Assembly: GCA_910587495.1 (NCBI GenBank)
Contig: CAJUMT010000184.1
Span: 1-6,890, forward strand
Source: an uncultured Lachnospiraceae bacterium
GTDB lineage: Bacteria > Bacillota_A > Clostridia > Lachnospirales > Lachnospiraceae
Length of the DNA stretch: 6,890 nt
Direction: 5' to 3'
Numbering within the stretch: position 1 is the first letter of the stretch; the number at the start of each line of letters is the position of its first letter. Both the position numbers and the translations under genes were made by a program. The notes beneath the pieces were generated by a model, which saw nothing but the letters and a program-made list of their open reading frames with translations, had not been told where the DNA came from and did not search any database. This document shows positions 1-5,923 of the stretch, piece by piece.

Positions 1-361
1 AAGTAGCAGTCTCCGTATTGCGGAGCATAAAGTCCTTCAGCGGGACAGTCATTCTCTCAATAGCCTCTTCCTGGGTCATCTCCCCCCGTTTATAGGGCTG
101 GTATGCCTCCTCGTTGATCTCGCTGATCACAGGACTCATAATATACAGTGTCAAAAACAATGCAATGCCTACCAGTACCATGTTGGGCGGTGACTGCTGA
201 ACGCCCATGGCATTCCTCGTAAAAGAAAGTATGATGATCGTCCGGGTAAAGGAAGTCATCATAACTACTATAGAAGGCAGCAAAGCCGCCAGGGTAAGCA
301 TATATACCAACTCAAGCGTGGGGACAGTCCCACCGTTTAACTGTGTCAAAAGATCGCTCAT
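1..361 (-). CDS. fliP: Flagellar export gate protein FliP (5' part, cut by window edge)
   Basis: About 120 N-terminal residues are present; the rest runs off position 1. FliP forms, with FliQ and FliR, the membrane pore of the flagellar type III export apparatus. I translated it by hand. It shows the FliP signatures: a first hydrophobic stretch containing MLTLAALLPSIVVMMTSFTR, then RNAMGVQQSPPN, then the second membrane segment LVGIALFLTLYIMSPVI, AYQPYKRGEM and finally PLKDFMLRNTE. The ATG overlaps the fliO stop as ATGA, and a GGAG lies 7 nt upstream of the ATG (369-372). Two in-frame TAA codons lie shortly upstream, so no longer start is possible. The protein therefore begins almost at the first membrane helix and lacks the cleavable signal peptide known in enterobacterial FliP; the Bacillus protein also has a short N-terminus. 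The assignment is firm from family motifs and its position after fliO. Confidence 0.96.
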   Translation of the reverse strand, partial: MSDLLTQLNGGTVPTLELVYMLTLAALLPSIVVMMTSFTRTIIILSFTRNAMGVQQSPPNMVLVGIALFLTLYIMSPVISEINEEAYQPYKRGEMTQEEAIERMTVPLKDFMLRNTETAT

Positions 362-720
362 CTGTCTACTCCGTCTTTATCCTTACGGTGCGTCAGATAT
401 TTCTCCAATAAAATCTGAAAGGAAGGCAGTTCCCCGTCTTCCGGCACAGGCGGCATGTCCGCCTCGAAATCGCCTTCCACCTCTGCCAGAAGCTGTATAC
501 CGGCCTGGCTAACACCGATCAGATAGTTATGCTCCCCTACTTTCAGCAGAAGAATCCTTTTATCCTGCCCCACCTGTATGGATTCTATCATATGCAGATT
601 GGCGGAACAGGAACTTTTTGTCCACCGTTTTCCAAGCATACGGCTGCACCAGTACGCCAGGAGCAGCACGCCGAGTACGGTAAGCACCGCACGGAACAAT
701 GTCAAACCAGCTGTCATCAT
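358..720 (-). CDS. fliO: Flagellar biosynthesis protein FliO (FliO/FliZ family)
   Basis: This 120-residue protein has one membrane helix near the N-terminus (about residues 5-25, FRAVLTVLGVLLLAYWCSRM). A small basic cytoplasmic domain follows, with the FliO-family core MIESIQVGQDKRILLLKVGE and YLIGVS. FliO is an accessory factor that helps assemble the FliP ring of the export gate. It has no strong Shine-Dalgarno. Its ATG overlaps the fliY stop as ATGA, and its own stop overlaps the fliP start in the same way, which suggests translational coupling of fliY-fliO-fliP. At 120 residues it resembles short FliO proteins; Bacillus FliZ is clearly longer. The C-terminal tail (after about residue 82) is acidic and then basic, and looks poorly conserved. 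The call rests on the core motif, the topology and the position directly before fliP. Confidence 0.9.
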   Translation of the reverse strand: MMTAGLTLFRAVLTVLGVLLLAYWCSRMLGKRWTKSSCSANLHMIESIQVGQDKRILLLKVGEHNYLIGVSQAGIQLLAEVEGDFEADMPPVPEDGELPSFQILLEKYLTHRKDKDGVDR

Positions 721-2117
721 AAGGTCTCTGCAAGTACTTCTTTAGAAACAATCTCTGTAATACGGATACCAAAGTTATCTTCTACAACAACTATGTCTCC
801 TCTTGCAATACACTGTCCATTGACAAAAAGGTCTACCTGTTCTCCTGCCATCTTATCCAAAACAACCAGAGTACCCTGGGTAAATTCAAGAATATCGCGG
901 ACAAGACGCTTGGTTCTGCCGATCTCTACAGATACTTCCAGCGGAACCTTAAGCAGCATCTCCTGATTCGTCTTCTCCTCCACGCCTTCCTGTCCGTCGT
1001 CATTTAACTGGTCGGATGAAAGGGGACGAATAATGGAATTGCTTAAATTCGCAGGTTCCGGCGCTTTGGGAGCCGGCTGCTTCATCATCTCGATCATCTG
1101 CATCTGGGTTTGCTGCATCTGGCTTAAAAGCTGCATCATAACAGGGTCCATGGCCGGATACGGCGGATAATACGGCTGCTGCGCCTGGGCTGCCCCCATC
1201 TGCTGCGTTGGAGCCGATGTTGGCTGTACTTCCGGAGCCGGCGTTGGCTGTACCTCCGGAGTCGGCATTGGCTGTACCTCCGGAACCGGTTGACTGACCG
1301 GCTCGGCTGCAGGCGCGTTCTGCATGGACGCTATCATCGCATCCATCTCTTCCTGAGACATCTGTCCGCTTCCGGTATCTGTCTCTGGAGCCGGCGCTTC
1401 CGCCCCCCCCTGCATGGACGCTATCATCGCATCCATCTCTTCCTGCGACATCTGCCCGCTTCCGGTGTCTGTCTCGGGTGCCGTCTCTTCCGGCGCGGAT
1501 TCGACCGTTTTTTCTTCATCATCTCCGCCCAGTCCAAAGGGAAGCAGCAGACGCTTCGCCAGACGAACAGGCATGATATTCATAAATTCACTGTTCAGTC
1601 TGTCTTCTATCTCCAGGCGGAAACGGACGACAACCATACCTTCTGCTTCTGTAAAATACTGATCTTTAAAATCTTCCGGCTCACCTACCGGGAAAGACTT
1701 GGGTGTCGAAATATTAACGACCATTCCCAGAAATTCTGACAGCGCCGTTGCAGAAGCTCCCATCATCTGGTTCATAATCTCGCAGATTGCGCTGATATGG
1801 ATCTCGCTTAACTCGACTTCCACACCGGACAAGTCTTCTCCCATCAGCATACCTACGATCACCTGCACATCCTCACGTCTGAATATCATGACGTTCCGAC
1901 CGTCCAGGCCCTCTACATAGGCGATCTCAACGCCGATCGCCGGTTCCAGCCGCTTAAATTCAAACTCTTCCCGGGTCTGGACCGTTACTTTAGGCGTTGT
2001 GATGTCCACCTTCGTACCCAGCATTGTAGAAACTGCTGTTGCCGAAGATCCGAGACTGATATTCATGATCTCGCCAAGGGCATCTATTTCCATTTCATTA
2101 AAGCTGTTAGCGCCCAT
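717..2117 (-). CDS. fliY: Flagellar motor switch phosphatase FliY (CheC-like + FliN domains) with CheY-binding-like repeats in the linker
   Basis: This 466-residue C-ring protein is predicted to dephosphorylate CheY-P and form the FliN layer of the switch. Residues 1-195 are a CheC-like domain with both phosphatase motifs intact: D12/E16/N19 with P42, and S109/E113/N116 with P139. In each, the Pro falls 23 residues after the Asn, as in the CheC/FliY family. Residues about 385-460 form the SpoA/FliN domain (VPLEVSVEIGRTK to GIRITEIV). The linker between them (about 200-385) is unusually long and explains the size; Bacillus FliY is about 380 residues. It holds two 30-residue repeats with a FliM-like QMSQEEMDAMIASMQ motif, three PEVQP octads, and a Met/Gln-rich segment at 323-347. 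The start is ATG at 2117 with AAAGGAGA upstream. The usual N-terminal FliM-like CheY-binding peptide is absent, because the protein begins directly at the phosphatase domain. It sits between flgC (39 bp gap) and fliO (4-nt overlap). Confidence 0.95.
   Translation of the reverse strand: MGANSFNEMEIDALGEIMNISLGSSATAVSTMLGTKVDITTPKVTVQTREEFEFKRLEPAIGVEIAYVEGLDGRNVMIFRREDVQVIVGMLMGEDLSGVEVELSEIHISAICEIMNQMMGASATALSEFLGMVVNISTPKSFPVGEPEDFKDQYFTEAEGMVVVRFRLEIEDRLNSEFMNIMPVRLAKRLLLPFGLGGDDEEKTVESAPEETAPETDTGSGQMSQEEMDAMIASMQGGAEAPAPETDTGSGQMSQEEMDAMIASMQNAPAAEPVSQPVPEVQPMPTPEVQPTPAPEVQPTSAPTQQMGAAQAQQPYYPPYPAMDPVMMQLLSQMQQTQMQMIEMMKQPAPKAPEPANLSNSIIRPLSSDQLNDDGQEGVEEKTNQEMLLKVPLEVSVEIGRTKRLVRDILEFTQGTLVVLDKMAGEQVDLFVNGQCIARGDIVVVEDNFGIRITEIVSKEVLAETL
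1212..1283 (-). repeat. Three 24-bp repeats encoding PEVQP octads in the FliY linker
   Basis: Three consecutive 8-residue units (PEVQPMPT, PEVQPTPA, PEVQPTSA; FliY residues 279-302) come from a 24-bp tandem repeat; the core ggctgtac recurs at 1222, 1246 and 1270 on the plus strand. The Pro-rich composition implies an extended, flexible spacer just downstream of the CheY-binding-like repeats. A looser related unit (PVSQPVPE) precedes the array. Confidence 0.88.
1320..1481 (-). repeat. Tandem 90-bp repeat in fliY encoding two FliM-like CheY-P-binding peptides
   Basis: Two copies with a 90-bp period (72-bp cores at 1410-1481 and 1320-1391) encode identical 24-residue peptides, FliY residues 213-236 and 243-266. 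Each contains QMSQEEMDAMIASMQ, which aligns with the start of FliM in this same window (VLSQSEIDALLKSMQ). Within the 72-bp cores I count five base differences (1356/1446, 1365/1455, 1377/1467, 1386/1476, 1389/1479). All five are at third codon positions and are silent. This suggests a duplication whose peptide sequence has been kept by selection. Binding to CheY-P is inferred from motif similarity only. Confidence 0.93.
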
Positions 2118-2156
2118 TTTCTAATCTCCTTTTGTCCATATTTAATCAGATAGGAA

Positions 2157-2606
2157 TTACTTTCCGATCTCTAATGCCTTTGACGCCATCTGCTTCAGTG
2201 CATTCAATGCTGTGATATTTGCATCATAAGCCCTGGTGGCCGCCATGGAATCAGCCGTTTCTTTTATGATGTCCACATTGGGCATCTCCACAAAGCCGTC
2301 CTCGTCGGCGTCCGGATGTCCCGGATTATATACAATCTTCATCTCTCTGTCGTCTTCAATGATGTCAGCAACGCGCACACCTACATTGCGGCTGTTGATG
2401 CCCCTTCCCTGAGAAGCGTTACGCATGGCTTCCTGAAATGTGCCGGAACCGTAACTTTCAAAGACCACATCTTTTCTGCGGTAAGCTCCGCCGTTCTCAG
2501 TCCTTGTGGTGTCCATATTAGTAATGTTCTCTGCGGCAATATCCATTCTAAGGCGCTGTGCGCTTAAACCGGATGCGCAGATATCAAATGAACTTAAAAA
2601 AGCCAT
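2157..2606 (-). CDS. flgC: Flagellar basal-body proximal rod protein FlgC
   Basis: At 149 residues this is the usual length for FlgC, a component of the proximal rod that links the MS ring to the distal rod. The N-terminal rod motif is clear (DICASGLSAQRLRMDIAAEN, then the DTTRTENGGAYRRK segment). The C-terminus carries the matching coiled-coil motif: MPNVDIIKETADSMAATRAY, then DANITALNALKQMASKALEIGK, with the typical FlgC ending. The start is ATG at 2606 with AGGAGG at 2614-2619, 7 nt upstream. It lies 21 bp after cheY and 39 bp before fliY. This is unusual, since flgC normally sits in a flgB-flgC-fliE block near the start of the operon, and neither partner is visible here. The family call is firm. 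Whether this is the only flgC or a second copy cannot be told from the window. Confidence 0.95.
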   Translation of the reverse strand: MAFLSSFDICASGLSAQRLRMDIAAENITNMDTTRTENGGAYRRKDVVFESYGSGTFQEAMRNASQGRGINSRNVGVRVADIIEDDREMKIVYNPGHPDADEDGFVEMPNVDIIKETADSMAATRAYDANITALNALKQMASKALEIGK

Positions 2607-2627
2607 CTTACATCCTCCTGCCCGGAC

Positions 2628-2990
2628 TTATTGTCCTAAAACTTTCTGCGCCGTAGCAACTACACGCTCTGCCTCAAAAGGTTTCACAATAAAGTCCGCA
2701 GCACCGGACTGGATTGCCTCAAGCACCATGGCCTGTTGCCCCATTGCGGTACACATAACAATCTTAGCGTCAGGATGGTTTTCTTTAATCTTTTTAAGCG
2801 CCTGCAATCCGTCCATATTAGGCATGGTAATATCCATAAATACCATATCCGGATTCTCTTCGTCATACTTCTTGACAGCCTCGGCGCCATCCTGTGCCTC
2901 TACAAAATTGTCATACCCGCTTTTGGATAAAGTGTTTTTGACCATCATTCTCATAAATGCAGCATCATCAACCAGCATAATCTTTGCCAT
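2628..2990 (-). CDS. cheY: Chemotaxis response regulator CheY
   Basis: This 120-residue stand-alone receiver domain has no output domain. All catalytic residues are visible: the acidic pair D8/D9, phospho-acceptor D53 (MDITMPNMDG), T81 in CTAMGQQ, and K103 in DFIVKPF. The aromatic switch position is Phe (F100), as in Bacillus-type CheY, rather than the Tyr of E. coli. Phosphorylated CheY carries the signal from CheA to the flagellar switch, where it binds FliM-type N-terminal peptides and is dephosphorylated by FliY or CheC. The start is ATG at 2990 with GAGAGG upstream. A 43-bp AT-rich gap separates it from fliM, and flgC follows after 21 bp. In Bacillus-type operons cheY follows fliY; here it comes before it. 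Confidence 0.96.
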   Translation of the reverse strand: MAKIMLVDDAAFMRMMVKNTLSKSGYDNFVEAQDGAEAVKKYDEENPDMVFMDITMPNMDGLQALKKIKENHPDAKIVMCTAMGQQAMVLEAIQSGAADFIVKPFEAERVVATAQKVLGQ

Positions 2991-3033
2991 TGTTTTTTCC
3001 TCTCTCTTTCTGGAATTTATTTATTTTTGTAAT

Positions 3034-4116
3034 TTATTCAGATGCGACCGTCTCCGGTTCTGCCTCCAGGCTCATCTCAGTTATACTGTCTTCTTCCTCT
3101 TCCTCATAGAGCCGTTGGCTGATCCGCACCGCCACATTCTTTTTATATATACCCATCTTCCCGGAAAACCAGGCCTGCCTGCCAATAAACAACTTCACAT
3201 CCCTGTCTTTTGGCTTGCTCATATCAATGACATCTCCTGCTTTCAGATGGTAAATATCATTCAGGTCGAGGGACACCGTACCAAGCTGGCCGGTGATCGG
3301 AAGCATGGTATCCCGAAGATTTTCCAGGATAATATCCCCGTTATCTTCATAAGCATAGCCTCTTGCAATATGTTTGCGGGTATCGATCGTCTGGAAAATG
3401 CTCTCTAAGAGCGTACCCGGCATACAGATACGGATCTGCTCCATGGCAAGTCCCGAAACGTCTACATTCAGTATAATGATCGCCACGGTTTCGTCGAGGC
3501 CTACCTCCTGCATCATACTGGGATTATCTTCAATCCGGCGAATAGAAAATTCCATGCTTATATAATTGGCAAACCCATCTTTTAACGCCTGGATCAGATA
3601 GGTCAGGATCCTTTTGTACAACGCAAGCTCTACATCCGAGTAGCGGTACTCATCCTTTACTTTAATGACCCCTTCTCCTCCGCCCAGCATACGGTCTACC
3701 AGCGTAATAACCAGGCCGGGAGAAACATATATCATGAGCGAAACCATATTTTTATTATAGTCCTGGATCGTGGCATCCACTAAAGTGACCGCGTCATTTT
3801 CACGCAGAGAGTTTACATATTCATAGTAACGCCGCTCCTGCACTTCGCGCACAGTAATATCGGTCATTACCCTGAACACGCCGTTGATCTGCGAAGTTAT
3901 GATCCGCGCATAATTTTCAAATACGCTGGTCAAAATCTTCATCTTGTCCTTTGTAAATTTCCTAGGACTGTAAAAATCGTACTTACTGTACTTGACTTCT
4001 TCTTTTTTTACAACCGTGCTTTCTTTTTTCTCAGTTTTTTCCGGCTGCGCTGCGCCCCCCGACTGCATGGACTTTAAAAGCGCGTCGATCTCGCTTTGGG
4101 ACAATACATCTGCCAT
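3034..4116 (-). CDS. fliM: Flagellar motor switch protein FliM
   Basis: This 360-residue protein forms the middle ring of the flagellar switch, binding FliG above and FliY/FliN below. It begins with the CheY-P-binding peptide (residues 4-18, LSQSEIDALLKSMQ), followed by a charged Lys/Glu-rich linker to about residue 45. The CheC-like middle domain (about 45-230) includes KFTKDKM, SVFENYAR and the MLGGGEG motif at 143-149. A SpoA-type domain (about 255-335) includes DVIDMSKPKD, FIGRQAWFSGKMG and KNVAVRI. The C-terminus is an acidic tail with a run of Glu (338-342). The start is ATG at 4116 with AAGGTGG upstream; motB ends 24 bp before it. The usual gene at that junction, fliL, is not present. 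A six-base G run at the start of the linker (QSGGA) is a minor feature. Confidence 0.97.
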   Translation of the reverse strand: MADVLSQSEIDALLKSMQSGGAAQPEKTEKKESTVVKKEEVKYSKYDFYSPRKFTKDKMKILTSVFENYARIITSQINGVFRVMTDITVREVQERRYYEYVNSLRENDAVTLVDATIQDYNKNMVSLMIYVSPGLVITLVDRMLGGGEGVIKVKDEYRYSDVELALYKRILTYLIQALKDGFANYISMEFSIRRIEDNPSMMQEVGLDETVAIIILNVDVSGLAMEQIRICMPGTLLESIFQTIDTRKHIARGYAYEDNGDIILENLRDTMLPITGQLGTVSLDLNDIYHLKAGDVIDMSKPKDRDVKLFIGRQAWFSGKMGIYKKNVAVRISQRLYEEEEEDSITEMSLEAEPETVASE

Positions 4117-4140
4117 CTAAAAGCCACCTTTTCTCAATTG

Positions 4141-5064
4141 TTATTCTGCCGGCGCAGCATCCACAGGTTCCTGTGCAGTATCCGGAGGATTTATTTCTTC
4201 TTCCGGAACCGTGCTGGCAGCTCCTTCCATATTTCCACCGACCGGGCTGAACGGATCGTCCTCGGTCATTGTACCGGTAACTGTCACCGACCCCGCGTTC
4301 AGACTGTCGTAATAATCATTATAATAATCATTCATGGATTTTATGTCAGTTCCGCTGTCTATGATCAGAAATTCAACCCTGCGGTTCTTTGCCCTTCCTT
4401 CTTCTGTATCACTGTCGTCTACAGAACGGTACATACCATAGCTTAAGCCTACCAGTTTGCTGGGGTCGATCACGTCTTTTTTCTCAACATACGCCGCCAC
4501 CTCCGCAGAACGCATGGCAGACAATACCCGGTCTGTCTGTATATCGTTAATTTCGCTGGCCTGGGCCGTGTGCCCCATAATATCAATCTGGGCGATGTGT
4601 TCGTTATAAGGAGCAATCACATCGCAAAATATATCCAGGATCGCTTTTGCCTCATCCGTCAGCACGGAACTATCGCCGCCAAAAAAGGCCTGGTTCTCAA
4701 AAACAAGGAATGTATAATCTTCCTGCCTGGATATGTTCACGCCGTCGATCCCCGCAGCCGTAAGAGCCTCCATCAGGGCAACATACAGATTGTCCATATT
4801 CTCGGGATCCTGGATCTGTTCGTCCATCTCCAGGTTGCCGGATACGTCATATTCACCTTCGGAAAGCTCCTCATTGATCGCGATCTGCGGCGTATCACCG
4901 GAATTTGGGAAAATACTTTTTACAAAGACTTCCCACTTCTGCTGGTCTAAACTCGACATGGAATAAAGCATAACAAAGAAACACAAAAGAAGCGTGACCA
5001 TATCGCCGTATGTATCCATCCAGCTTCCGCAATCGCCGTCGCCGCCTGTCCTCTTTCTTGCCAT
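4141..5064 (-). CDS. motB: Flagellar stator protein MotB
   Basis: From the ATG at 5064 the protein has 307 residues. A single membrane helix (about 21-38) follows WMDTYGDMVTLLLCFF, where D21 is the conserved ion-binding Asp. A linker and a C-terminal OmpA-like peptidoglycan-binding domain follow (about 115-236), ending in the diagnostic EEGRAKNRRVEF. MotB anchors the MotA/MotB ion channel to the cell wall so that ion flow turns the rotor. Two departures stand out: the usual GHTD of the OmpA domain reads GHTA (A167), although R185 is kept, and an acidic, Pro-rich tail of about 70 residues follows the domain. A GTG at 5076 is in frame and would add four residues, but GGAGAG at 5069-5074 fits the ATG at 5064, which lies 1 bp after the motA stop. 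Proton or sodium use cannot be decided here. Confidence 0.95.
   Translation of the reverse strand: MARKRTGGDGDCGSWMDTYGDMVTLLLCFFVMLYSMSSLDQQKWEVFVKSIFPNSGDTPQIAINEELSEGEYDVSGNLEMDEQIQDPENMDNLYVALMEALTAAGIDGVNISRQEDYTFLVFENQAFFGGDSSVLTDEAKAILDIFCDVIAPYNEHIAQIDIMGHTAQASEINDIQTDRVLSAMRSAEVAAYVEKKDVIDPSKLVGLSYGMYRSVDDSDTEEGRAKNRRVEFLIIDSGTDIKSMNDYYNDYYDSLNAGSVTVTGTMTEDDPFSPVGGNMEGAASTVPEEEINPPDTAQEPVDAAPAE
4309..4332 (-). repeat. 12-bp tandem duplication (NDYYNDYY) in the MotB tail
   Basis: Two adjacent 12-bp units, identical at 11 of 12 positions, encode N-D-Y-Y twice (MotB residues 249-252 and a copy starting at about 245). They lie just after the OmpA-like domain, at the start of the C-terminal extension. 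The only mismatch is a silent Tyr codon difference. The function is unknown. Confidence 0.8.
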
Positions 5065-5065
5065 A

Positions 5066-5872
5066 TTACTCTCCACCGCCTCCCGATTTCTCTGCTTTAA
5101 GCAAAAGTTTCTTCTGCTGGGACTGTTTCATACATGAGAGCAGGTGCTCTCTTAAGATTTTCGGATTATCTCCCGCCTGGATTCCCATGACGCCTTCAAT
5201 GACGGTCATGCAGTACAGTTCTTCCTCACTCTGACGGATACGAAGTTTTTTCGCAATAGGCTGAAGGATAACATTGGCAAACGCACTGCCGTAGAAAGTG
5301 GTAATCAACGCCACGGACATATCCTGCCCCAAACTGCTGGCTCCGCCGCCGCCGTCCAGGTTCAAACCCTTTAACATATTGATCAAACCAATCAAAGTAC
5401 CGATCATACCAAAGGCAGGCGCATAAGAAGACGCTTTCTCATACAGGCCGGCCGCCTCGTCATGTCTGGCCGCCATGTCGTCCATCTGCTTTTCCAGATT
5501 ATTCCTCACTTTATCCGGATCACTGGCATCCACAATCATCAAAATGCTCTGCTTTAAGAAAGGCTCTTTTAATTCCTCCGACTTTTCTTCCAATGCCAGA
5601 AGGCCGCTCTGTCTGGCAAGCATGGCCAGATCCACAAGCTGATCCACTACTTTCGGAATATCATATTTTTTCCCGCGTGTCAATAACAGAAAGTGTTTTG
5701 GCACATCTTTTAATATACGAAACGGGTAACTGGATATAACTGCCCCAATCGTACCCCCGATTACGATGGCTATACTTTGGGGGTCCCAGAAATTGCCTAG
5801 CTTATCGATTTTAATACCCCATACGATAAGCACTGCGCACACTATAAGGCCAATAGGTGTTGATAAGTCCAC
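5066..5872 (-). CDS. motA: Flagellar stator protein MotA
   Basis: This 268-residue inner-membrane protein forms, with MotB, the ion channel that drives flagellar rotation. Four membrane helices are visible: about 5-21 and 33-50, then about 152-169 (PAFGMIGTLIGLINML) and 186-206 (SVALITTFYGSAFANVIL). Between the pairs lies the large cytoplasmic loop with LARQSGLLALEE (residues 85-96), the region that contacts FliG. P152 corresponds to the conserved helix-3 proline. The start is GTG at 5872, supported by GAGGAG at 5882-5887 and by the family-typical first residues MDLSTPIGL. The loop between helices 3 and 4 carries a DGGGGASS glycine insert, and the protein ends in SGGGGE. That glycine-rich end encodes the purine-rich ribosome binding site for motB, which begins 1 bp after the TAA. 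Confidence 0.96.
   Translation of the reverse strand: MDLSTPIGLIVCAVLIVWGIKIDKLGNFWDPQSIAIVIGGTIGAVISSYPFRILKDVPKHFLLLTRGKKYDIPKVVDQLVDLAMLARQSGLLALEEKSEELKEPFLKQSILMIVDASDPDKVRNNLEKQMDDMAARHDEAAGLYEKASSYAPAFGMIGTLIGLINMLKGLNLDGGGGASSLGQDMSVALITTFYGSAFANVILQPIAKKLRIRQSEEELYCMTVIEGVMGIQAGDNPKILREHLLSCMKQSQQKKLLLKAEKSGGGGE
5069..5074 (-). promoter_or_regulatory. Ribosome binding site that fixes the motB start
   Basis: GGAGAG lies 6 nt upstream of the ATG at 5064 (counting from GGAG) and inside the last codons of motA. It supports the ATG over the in-frame GTG at 5076, whose own upstream GGGAGG (5079-5084) is too close to serve it. Confidence 0.7.
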
Positions 5873-5923
5873 TGTTCTTCTCTCCTCACAATCAAGTCTT
5901 TCGTAAACCGCCTGCTCCGAAAA

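Noticed and set aside
560..772. 70-codon minus-strand open frame across the fliY/fliO junction
   Set aside because: It is out of frame with both genes and has no family resemblance; fliY and fliO explain the region fully.
1320..1481. Direct repeats considered as a CRISPR array
   Set aside because: There are only two copies, directly adjacent, with no unique spacers, and they lie in frame inside fliY with silent differences.
1290..1739. Plus-strand open frame with repeated HGRYHRIHLFLRHL segments
   Set aside because: The repetition is the antisense shadow of the 90-bp repeats in fliY.
2073..2090. EIDAL string near the FliY N-terminus (residues 10-14) read as a CheY-binding peptide
   Set aside because: It overlaps the first CheC-type catalytic motif (D12, E16, N19), where such a string is normal. 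It lacks the SQ start and the following amphipathic pattern of the FliM motif.
2991..3033. AT-rich 43-bp gap between fliM and cheY considered as an internal promoter or terminator
   Set aside because: I find no hairpin with a T run and no pair of boxes with correct spacing; it contains the cheY ribosome binding site and otherwise nothing I can support.
2506..3408. 300-codon open frame on the plus strand
   Set aside because: It lies antisense across flgC, cheY and fliM, all of which have strong family matches and ribosome binding sites. Its product has no recognisable domain.
5065..5076. GTG at 5076 as the motB start
   Set aside because: It overlaps the end of motA and has a poorly spaced ribosome binding site; the ATG at 5064 has GGAGAG at good distance and gives the usual MARKR-type MotB N-terminus.
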